Origin: an uncultured Pelagibacteraceae bacterium
Lineage (GTDB): Bacteria > Pseudomonadota > Alphaproteobacteria > Pelagibacterales > Pelagibacteraceae
DNA: 36,748 nt
Reading direction: 5' to 3'
Assembly: GCA_902596915.1 (NCBI GenBank)
Contig: CACJVQ010000010.1
Span: 1 to 36,748 of the forward strand
Within the stretch, counting starts at the first letter, position 1. Every line of letters begins with the position of its first letter. Under the pieces are notes generated by a model, which worked only from the letters and a program-made list of their open reading frames with translations, had not been told where the DNA came from and did no database searches. A program made the position numbers and the translations under genes. Shown here piece by piece: positions 30,652 through 36,748 of the stretch.

Positions 30652-32338
30652 CTAAATTAATCTTCTTTCTAATAAACCATAAAAAAATTAAAGATGGTAT
30701 AACCATGGCTGATGTAATAAAAAAGAATACGCTCCAATCATCATTTAGCCACTCTACTAATGCTCCAGAAGATGAAGCTAATAATGTTCTTCCAGCTGTA
30801 CCAACTGAAGCGAGGAGAGCATACTGTGTTGCTGTATAGTTTCTATTCACAAGCAAGGAAATAAATGCAACAAAAGCAACAGTTGCAAATGCAGCAGTTA
30901 TATCATCTAAAATTACAGCTAATCCGAATATTAATTGGTGGTTACTAGTTTCTAAAACCCAACTTTCAGCATTCGGAAATATTGTACTTAAATCATAATA
31001 AAAATTAATTAATGGTATTGTTCCTACATACCAATCTAAAAAAGAAAATAGTAAATTTGTGGCAGCCATTAATATCCCTGCAAAAAATAAAGTTTTTATA
31101 GATCCTGATCTCATAGAAAATAATCCACCCAAAAATGTGAAAACAACCGTAGTTATCCACCCAAAAGTTTTTGAATAGATTGCTATATCTCCTTTAGAAA
31201 AACCTATATCTTTGTAGAAAACCACAGACATTCTTCCTAAAAATGCTTCTCCAATCTTAAATAGAAAAATAAATCCTAGAATATAAAATCCAATTCTATA
31301 TTTTTTAATAAATTTCCAAATAATGGATATTATATCACTAGATGATTCAATATTTTTCCCAGTAATTGCATTTTGATTAAAAAAACTAAAAAAGGGTCCT
31401 CCAATTGTACTTCCTATCCAACTTGATATTTTCCTTCCAAATTGGCTTTGAGCTGTCACGATTGCAAATCCTATAAAACCAATAACAAAGAGTAAAATAT
31501 TAAAAAATAGTGTATCAGGTATAAATTGGAAAAGACTACTTCCTACAATTTTTGCAAGAATGTAAGACTCAATAAAAATAAATAGAACAAGTCCAATAAT
31601 AAACAGATTATTTTTTTTACTTGTAGAAACAATATTTTTTTCAACTACTTTATCATTTTTAATATGGGATTTTTTTTTATAATTATTTTTTATTTCATGA
31701 ACAAACATTAATCCTATGTTCATTAATATTACTAACAGTCCCAATATTAAAAAAGTTTGTTGCCAATAATCAACTATACCTTGATTTTCAAAGTAAGATG
31801 CTGTGAATAATGCTATGGCACCACCCATTTTATAACCAGTCCACCATCCAATTACAGCCATAGCTGCTCCAGCTGCCATTGATTTTCCCTCGTTTGGATT
31901 TATCTGTTCAATTCTTAATGCATCAACCGTTATATCTTGCGTCGCAGATGCAATTGCAATAATTAAACCAACACCAATTAAAAGTGCTAAATTTTGTGAG
32001 GGATTTATAAAACTCCATATAAATAAACAAAATAAAATTGCAACCTGCATTAAAACTATCCAAGCTCTCCTATGTCCAATTTTATTAGTTAAAAATGGTA
32101 TTCTAATTCTGTCTATAATTGGTGCCCACAAGTAATTAAAAGCATAGACTGCAAAAATTAATCCTGCCCAACCAATGGTTGATTTTTTTAAACCCTCCTC
32201 TTGTAGCCATAAAGTTAAACTTGTTGCAATCAATACCCAAGGAAATCCACTTATTGCTCCAAGAAGCAATATTCTTAACATCCTAATATCTTTATAAACT
32301 AATAAAGATTCTACCCAGGTTTGTTTAGTTTCAGACAT
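30641..32338 (-). CDS. ampG: AmpG-type MFS permease (probable muropeptide importer)
   Basis: Inner-membrane transporter of the major facilitator superfamily, 565 residues from the ATG at 32338. That start overlaps the trkH stop in the TAATG manner of other junctions here, and an ATG 15 bp upstream is less likely. AmpG-like segments include GAISGFPW, YLWAPIIDR, GHRRAWI, ASATQDITVDALR, KTFGWITTVVFTFLGG, TATQYALLASVGTAGR and WSVFFFITSAMVIPSL. AmpG carries anhydromuropeptides into the cytoplasm. Between the two six-helix halves lies an insert of about 120 residues (roughly 220-340) with a basic loop and two extra predicted membrane helices. The substrate is inferred from family and neighbour. Confidence 0.85.
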   Translation of the reverse strand: MSETKQTWVESLLVYKDIRMLRILLLGAISGFPWVLIATSLTLWLQEEGLKKSTIGWAGLIFAVYAFNYLWAPIIDRIRIPFLTNKIGHRRAWIVLMQVAILFCLFIWSFINPSQNLALLIGVGLIIAIASATQDITVDALRIEQINPNEGKSMAAGAAMAVIGWWTGYKMGGAIALFTASYFENQGIVDYWQQTFLILGLLVILMNIGLMFVHEIKNNYKKKSHIKNDKVVEKNIVSTSKKNNLFIIGLVLFIFIESYILAKIVGSSLFQFIPDTLFFNILLFVIGFIGFAIVTAQSQFGRKISSWIGSTIGGPFFSFFNQNAITGKNIESSSDIISIIWKFIKKYRIGFYILGFIFLFKIGEAFLGRMSVVFYKDIGFSKGDIAIYSKTFGWITTVVFTFLGGLFSMRSGSIKTLFFAGILMAATNLLFSFLDWYVGTIPLINFYYDLSTIFPNAESWVLETSNHQLIFGLAVILDDITAAFATVAFVAFISLLVNRNYTATQYALLASVGTAGRTLLASSSGALVEWLNDDWSVFFFITSAMVIPSLIFLWFIRKKINLGGK

Positions 32339-33786
32339 TAATATTTCCTCCAAAAAGATGGAATAAATAACACTAATACAGCAAACAGTTCCAATCTACC
32401 CAATATCATTGCTAAACTTAAAATCCATTTTGAAAAATCAGATAAGTTTGAAAAATTACCATTTGGACCAATAATATCGCCTAAACCAGGACCTACATTT
32501 GATATCGATGTTGCAGCTGCCGATATTGAAGTAGTTAAATCTAGGCCACTAGTTGATAATAAAGCGGTTATAACAAAAAAAATCACAATATATAAAAATA
32601 TAAAAGATATTATTGATGCTAAAAATTTTTCATCAATATTATTATTTTCATATTTTATTTTGAATATCCCTCTTGGATAAATTATTTTTTTTAGTTGTAT
32701 ACTAATAAATTGGAATAAAATTTGGACTCTAAATATCTTAATTCCACAAGCTGTAGAGCCTGCACAACCTCCAATAAACATTAGAATAAGAAAATAAATT
32801 AAAGGGAATTGACCCCAGTCACTAAAGTTTTGAGTTACATAACCTGTACCAGTTAAAATCGATATTACATTAAATGCAACAGACCTGATATTGGTATATA
32901 AAAAACTTTGATTTTTTACTAACAGATATAAATACATTAAAAGAATTGAAAAAAGGACAATTTTTATAAAAGTTTTAATCTGTGTATCTTTAAAGAATAT
33001 CTTTTTATCTCCATTTAAATATTTAATATAGGCGATAAATGGTATGCTTCCTAAAATTATAAATATAATTGATGTTAATTCAATAAGTGAACTATCAAAA
33101 TAGCCAATAGATTCATTATAATTTGAGAATCCTCCTGTTGCAATTGTTGTCATTGAGTGAACAACACTGTCAAAAAAGTTCATACCAAATATTTTATAAA
33201 ATAATGCACATATAAAAGTTAATCCGGAGTATACTAAGATTAATCTCAATGCTATCTCTTTTGATCTAGGTAAAATTTTTTCTGGGGTATCACTCGTTGA
33301 TATAATGAATAACTGCATTCCACCAATATTCATAAGTGGCATTAACGTAATTGCCATTACAATGATACCAATTCCACCCAACCATTGAAGCATTCCTCTC
33401 CAAAGTAAGATGCTTTTGGGAGTTTCATTTAAATTAGTTATTATAGTTGATCCAGTTGTAGTGATACCTGACATGCTCTCAAAAAAAGCGTCTGTAGCAC
33501 TTAAATTTATCTCAGAAAATATAAATGGAAGTGAACCAAAAACAGCAATACTCAACCAAGATAACGCAGTTAAAAGAAAAGCTTGAGGTAAGCTAATTTT
33601 TTTATCATGATCTAAATTTGATAATAAAAAGAGAATTCCAAATATAATAGTTACAATTCCAGAACCTATAAAACTAGAATCAAGTTCATCATAAAAAAAT
33701 TGCGTTAAAATTGGCGCAATCATCGATAAACCTAAAATAATTTGTAAAATTCCTAGGGTAAAAAAAACTGTTTTATAATTGGACAT
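32338..33786 (-). CDS. trkH: Trk-type potassium uptake protein, membrane subunit
   Basis: K+ translocating subunit of a Trk/Ktr system in the inner membrane, 482 residues with about ten hydrophobic helices. The four pore-loop regions are visible as SGITTTGSTI, STIATGGFSN, ILTGTGYVTQ and SISNVGPGLG, each with the selectivity-filter glycine. GMLQWLGGIGIIVMAI and FIGGCAGSTACGIKIFR are further TrkH signatures. The partner NAD-binding TrkA is not in the window. The gene is divergent from lysK, and its first ten bases around the start codon are duplicated 13 bp upstream (separate entry). Confidence 0.94.
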   Translation of the reverse strand: MSNYKTVFFTLGILQIILGLSMIAPILTQFFYDELDSSFIGSGIVTIIFGILFLLSNLDHDKKISLPQAFLLTALSWLSIAVFGSLPFIFSEINLSATDAFFESMSGITTTGSTIITNLNETPKSILLWRGMLQWLGGIGIIVMAITLMPLMNIGGMQLFIISTSDTPEKILPRSKEIALRLILVYSGLTFICALFYKIFGMNFFDSVVHSMTTIATGGFSNYNESIGYFDSSLIELTSIIFIILGSIPFIAYIKYLNGDKKIFFKDTQIKTFIKIVLFSILLMYLYLLVKNQSFLYTNIRSVAFNVISILTGTGYVTQNFSDWGQFPLIYFLILMFIGGCAGSTACGIKIFRVQILFQFISIQLKKIIYPRGIFKIKYENNNIDEKFLASIISFIFLYIVIFFVITALLSTSGLDLTTSISAAATSISNVGPGLGDIIGPNGNFSNLSDFSKWILSLAMILGRLELFAVLVLFIPSFWRKY

Positions 33787-33800
33787 TTTGATTGGACATT
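33778..33800. repeat. Direct repeat duplicating the trkH start region
   Basis: ATTGGACATT occurs at 33778-33787 and again at 33791-33800. On the minus strand each copy contains ATGTCCAAT, the first codons of trkH. The upstream copy is out of frame with trkH and would encode an 8-residue peptide (MSNQNVQL) ending with a TAA inside trkH codons 4-5. Confidence 0.6.
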
Positions 33801-33872
33801 ATTTTATGGTAAATAAATTTCAACTCTATAAGAATTATTAAAAACGTTATTTTATAGGCTGTTTAATTAAAA

Positions 33873-35441
33873 GTGATAGATAAAACCAACATAGACAAAA
33901 CAAACGCTTGGCCCTTTGTCGAAGCTAAAAAGCTTCTTAAAGAGAGAAAAAAAAATATTGAAAACAAGGGAAAGATTATTCTTCAAACAGGATATGGTCC
34001 TAGCGGCTTACCTCACATCGGTACTTTTGGTGAAGTTGCAAGAACCTCAATGATTGTTAATGCATTAAATCATTTATCTGATCTCCCCAAAGAAATAATT
34101 ACTTTTTCTGACGATATGGATGGACTTAGAAAAGTTCCTGAAAATATTCCTAATCCTAAAAAACTTGAGGAAAATCTTCATAAACCTTTAACTCAAGTTC
34201 CAGACCCTTTCGGAAAATTTAACAGCTTTGGTGAACATAATAATGAAATGTTAAAAAATTTCTTAGATAAATTTAATTTTAAATACAGTTTTAAAAGCTC
34301 ATCAGTTTTATATAAATCTGGCTTTTTTAACAATACATTAAAATTAATTTTAGAAAATTATGAAGGAATAATGAATATAATTATTCCTACTCTTGGTAAA
34401 GAAAGACAAAAAACATATTCTCCATTTTTACCAATATGTCCAGATACAGGGGTTGTATTAGAAATACCAGTCTCAGAAATAGATTCTAAAAATTCAAAAA
34501 TAATTTTTGAAGATAATGGTAAAAAATTAGAACAAAGTATTTTAGATGGCAATTGCAAATTACAATGGAAAGTAGATTGGGCTATGAGATGGTTTGCCTT
34601 AGATATAGACTTTGAAATGTATGGGAAAGATTTGATTGAGAGTGCAATTTTATCAACGAAAATCATAAAATTATTAGGTAAGTCAAATCCATCTGGCTTT
34701 GCATACGAGTTATTTTTAGATGAAAAAGGTGAAAAAATATCTAAGTCAAAAGGAAATGGTATTACAATCGATCAATGGTTAGAGTATGCATCACCCGAAA
34801 GTCTCTCTCTATATATGTACCAGAATCCAAAAAGAGCAAAAAAACTTTATAGAGAAGTAGTACCAAAGGCTGTCGATGAATATCTTGATTTTATTGAAAA
34901 AAGTAAAACTCAAAACGAACTTCAAAAACTAATGAACCCTGTTTGGCATGTTCATAATGCTAAAATTCCAGAGGAAAATTCAATAATGTCTTTCTCAATG
35001 TTATTAAACTTAGTTGAAACCAGTAACGCAGACTCAAAAGATTTACTTTGGAAATTTGTAAAAAAATATAAGAAAGATATTGATGAGTCTAATCAACCAA
35101 TTTTTGATAATTTAATATCTTATGCGATTAAATATTTTAATGACGCTATAAAATCTAAAAAAATTTATAAAAAACCAAATGAAAGTGAAAAGATTGCTTT
35201 AGATGCATTAGTAAATTCTTTAGATAATTGTAATGATTCAATGAAACCAGAGGATATACAAACTACAATTTATACAGTTGGTAAAGAGAATGGTTACAAA
35301 GAAAATTTACGAGATTGGTTCAAGTTAATTTATGAAGTAGTTTTTGGAGTGGAAAATGGACCTCGATTTGGTTTTTTTATTAGTTTTTTTGGGGTTCAAG
35401 AAACTAAAGAATTGATTAAAAGTAAATTAAAAAATGTTTAA
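33873..35441 (+). CDS. lysK: Lysyl-tRNA synthetase, class I
   Basis: Charges tRNA-Lys; 522 residues. This is the class I form found in archaea, spirochaetes and many alphaproteobacteria, not the class II LysS. The HIGH-type motif is PHIGT (47-51) and the KMSKS motif is KISKS (288-292). NAWPFVEAKKLL near the N-terminus, ITFSDDMDGLRKVP, WKVDWAMRWFALDIDFEMYGKD and FAYELFLDEKGEKISKSKGNG are family signatures. The start is a GTG at 33873. The ten residues before NAWPF are a tandem duplication of IDKTN. It overlaps pyrD by 8 bp. Confidence 0.96.
   Translation: MIDKTNIDKTNAWPFVEAKKLLKERKKNIENKGKIILQTGYGPSGLPHIGTFGEVARTSMIVNALNHLSDLPKEIITFSDDMDGLRKVPENIPNPKKLEENLHKPLTQVPDPFGKFNSFGEHNNEMLKNFLDKFNFKYSFKSSSVLYKSGFFNNTLKLILENYEGIMNIIIPTLGKERQKTYSPFLPICPDTGVVLEIPVSEIDSKNSKIIFEDNGKKLEQSILDGNCKLQWKVDWAMRWFALDIDFEMYGKDLIESAILSTKIIKLLGKSNPSGFAYELFLDEKGEKISKSKGNGITIDQWLEYASPESLSLYMYQNPKRAKKLYREVVPKAVDEYLDFIEKSKTQNELQKLMNPVWHVHNAKIPEENSIMSFSMLLNLVETSNADSKDLLWKFVKKYKKDIDESNQPIFDNLISYAIKYFNDAIKSKKIYKKPNESEKIALDALVNSLDNCNDSMKPEDIQTTIYTVGKENGYKENLRDWFKLIYEVVFGVENGPRFGFFISFFGVQETKELIKSKLKNV
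33876..33905 (+). repeat. Tandem 15-bp repeat at the lysK N-terminus
   Basis: Two in-frame copies at 33876-33890 and 33891-33905 both encode IDKTN and differ at two third-codon positions (GAT/GAC, ACC/ACA). They come directly after the GTG start and lengthen the N-terminus by five residues ahead of the conserved NAWPF. Confidence 0.7.
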
Positions 35442-36474
35442 TATTATAAGACCAATAATTTTTAAATTTAGTCCTGAAGTAGCACATTCACTGGCAATAA
35501 AAGCATTAAAATTAAATAACATTTCTTACACTAAACCTAAAGGAAGCCAAATATTAGAAACTACTTTTTGTGAAAAAAAATTATCATCACCAATTGGGGT
35601 TGCAGCCGGATTTGATAAAAATGCTGAAGTATACAATCCTTTGTTCAATCTTGGATTTGGTTTTGTTGAGGTTGGGACAATTACACCCAAACCTCAATTT
35701 GGTAACCCTAAACCAAGAGTTTTTAGACTAGAAGAAGATGAGGCCCTTATAAATAGGTTAGGTTTTAATAATTCTGGTTCAGAAGAAATTAGTAGAAGGA
35801 TTAGGGAAAACGATAAAAAAGGTCTCTTAGGAATAAATATTGGACCAAACAAAGACTCAATGAATAGAGTTGAGGATTATCTAATTTGTTTTCGTAAATT
35901 TTATAATTTAGCTGATTATATCACGATAAATATTTCCTCACCAAATACTGAAAATTTAAGGAACTTTCATAATCAGAACGAACTAAATTTATTGATTGAT
36001 AAAATAAAACAAGAAAAAAAAGAATTAAATTCTGAAGTTCCAATTGCGATAAAAGTCTCACCAGATCTTAATGATGATCAAATTAATGAAGTGTCCAAGA
36101 TTATTATGGAACAAGAAATAGAAATCATTATTGTTTCCAATACCACAGATAGGAATAGAGAAAATTTAAAAAATATAAATAAATTAGAAAAAGGTGGTCT
36201 GTCAGGTAAACCAATTAAAAATATTTCAAATGAGGCAATATCTAAATTTTATAAAATTTTAAAAAATAAAACAAAAATAATAGGAGTAGGTGGTGTTAGC
36301 AATGGACAAGATGCTTTTGAAAAAATCACCTCAGGTGCAACTCTTGTTCAATTATATACTGGAATGGTTTATAGAGGTCCTCGTATAGCTTCAAAAATAA
36401 GTCACGAATTAATCGATTTATTAAAAAATAAGGGTTTTAAAAATGTTTCAGAAGCTATTGGAACTAAAAATTAA
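35434..36474 (+). CDS. pyrD: Dihydroorotate dehydrogenase (quinone), class 2
   Basis: Membrane-associated flavoenzyme of pyrimidine synthesis, passing electrons from dihydroorotate to quinone. The 346 residues match class 2. The N-terminal membrane-binding helices carry FSPEVAHSLAIKAL. FMN and substrate segments include GVAAGFDKNAEV, GFGFVEVGTITPKPQFGNPKPRVFR, NRLGFNN, GINIGPNKDS and NISSPNT (166-172, with the catalytic Ser region). The segment GVGGVSNGQDAFEKITSGATLVQLYTG binds the FMN phosphate. It overlaps lysK by 8 bp. Confidence 0.97.
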   Translation: MFNIIRPIIFKFSPEVAHSLAIKALKLNNISYTKPKGSQILETTFCEKKLSSPIGVAAGFDKNAEVYNPLFNLGFGFVEVGTITPKPQFGNPKPRVFRLEEDEALINRLGFNNSGSEEISRRIRENDKKGLLGINIGPNKDSMNRVEDYLICFRKFYNLADYITINISSPNTENLRNFHNQNELNLLIDKIKQEKKELNSEVPIAIKVSPDLNDDQINEVSKIIMEQEIEIIIVSNTTDRNRENLKNINKLEKGGLSGKPIKNISNEAISKFYKILKNKTKIIGVGGVSNGQDAFEKITSGATLVQLYTGMVYRGPRIASKISHELIDLLKNKGFKNVSEAIGTKN

Positions 36475-36476
36475 TC

Positions 36477-36505
36477 TTGACGCGATAAGATTCAGATCTT
36501 ATACA
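36477..36505 (+). promoter_or_regulatory. Promoter of rpmB
   Basis: TTGACG (36477-36482) and TATACA (36500-36505) form -35 and -10 boxes with an ideal 17 bp spacer; TACAAT two bases further on is an alternative -10. Start would be near 36512, leaving a leader of only a few bases before the ATG at 36518. The -35 begins 3 bp after the pyrD stop. Confidence 0.7.
36485..36502. repeat. Perfect 7-4-7 dyad in the rpmB promoter spacer
   Basis: ATAAGAT (36485-36491) and ATCTTAT (36496-36502) are perfect inverted copies around TCAG, filling most of the spacer and entering the -10 box. No U-run follows, so it is a poor terminator for pyrD and fits an operator better. Confidence 0.5.
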
Positions 36506-36517
36506 ATCTCATAATTT

Positions 36518-36748
36518 ATGTCTAAAAAATGTGAACTTACTGGAAAAATCCCACTTAAGGGTCATAACGTTAGTCATGCAAATAACAAGACTAAAAGAAG
36601 ATTTCTTCCAAATTTAAAAAAAGTTAAATTTAAAAGTGAACTACTTAAGAAAAGCTTAAGAATAACCGTCTCAAATGCCGGTGTTAGATCGGTAGATAAA
36701 AAAGGAAGTTTCGACCAATTTCTTATTTCAGCTAAGTCTAGAGATTTA
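36518..36748 (+). CDS. rpmB: Ribosomal protein bL28, N-terminal part (cut by window edge)
   Basis: An open frame from ATG at 36518 runs 77 codons to the window end with no stop. It begins [20 protein letters not shown] and continues [34 protein letters not shown] and [13 protein letters not shown]. This is the bL28 pattern of a Cys near the start, the [12 protein letters not shown] segment and the RVSxxGlRtvdK core. Alphaproteobacterial L28 is about 95-100 residues, so only the C-terminal fifth is missing. It has its own promoter. Confidence 0.95.
   Translation, partial: MSKKCELTGKIPLKGHNVSHANNKTKRRFLPNLKKVKFKSELLKKSLRITVSNAGVRSVDKKGSFDQFLISAKSRDL

Noticed and set aside
32339..32353. Upstream ATG adding MEEIL to the AmpG-like permease
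   Set aside because: The ATG at 32338 gives the TAATG overlap seen at other junctions and a natural start; the extra five residues are encoded inside trkH.
33801..33872. lysK promoter in the trkH/lysK gap
   Set aside because: Several TATAA-like strings occur, but none has a -35 at proper spacing.

Overview
The window is a gene-dense, AT-rich stretch of core chromosome. It most likely comes from a SAR11 (Pelagibacterales) alphaproteobacterium. The evidence is the very low GC content seen by eye, near-zero intergenic spacing with many 1-17 nt overlaps, alphaproteobacterial gene orders (mdh-sucCDAB-lpdA; priA-atpHAGDC; metXW beside hisC-tyrC), a class I lysyl-tRNA synthetase, F1 ATP synthase genes separated from F0, and a SAM-II riboswitch in front of metX. 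No phage, insertion sequence, CRISPR, tRNA or rRNA was found, and no gene-free stretch exceeds 300 bp. The longest gap is the 183 bp metX/hisC divergent region.

Region 1 (1-11859, + strand) is a respiratory/TCA block: the 3' part of sdhA, then sdhB, mmsA (CoA-acylating methylmalonate-semialdehyde dehydrogenase), mdh, sucC, sucD, sucA, sucB and lpdA. Together they take 2-oxoglutarate to succinyl-CoA, succinate and fumarate, and malate to oxaloacetate. mmsA adds an entry for propionyl-CoA or acetyl-CoA precursors. priA follows (11879-13834), then the F1-ATPase operon atpHAGDC (13932-18720).

Region 2 (18709-27741, - strand), read from right to left, is: metX-metW-gloB behind a SAM-II riboswitch; then, behind its own promoter, rplU-rpmA-obgE-proB-proA-nadD-rsfS-ctpA-rppH. 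This mixes methionine synthesis, methylglyoxal detoxification, ribosome parts and assembly factors, proline synthesis, NAD synthesis, periplasmic proteolysis and mRNA 5'-end hydrolysis. rppH ends inside the end of atpC.

Region 3 (27925-29902, + strand) is hisC-tyrC, for histidine and aromatic amino acid synthesis. Region 4 (29899-33786, - strand) is trkH, then an AmpG-type permease, then a cytoplasmic NlpC/P60 peptidase; the last two look like a peptidoglycan-recycling pair. Region 5 (33873-36748, + strand) is lysK-pyrD and the 5' part of rpmB, which has its own promoter.

I see no unfamiliar multi-gene system. The most interesting points are regulatory and structural: the metX SAM-II riboswitch with its own promoter and an unclear expression platform; dyads sitting on or beside the promoters or leaders of atpH, rplU and rpmB; a three-copy 16-residue repeat in the SucB linker; duplicated 5' ends on both sides of the trkH/lysK divergent region; and the AmpG plus NlpC/P60 pair.
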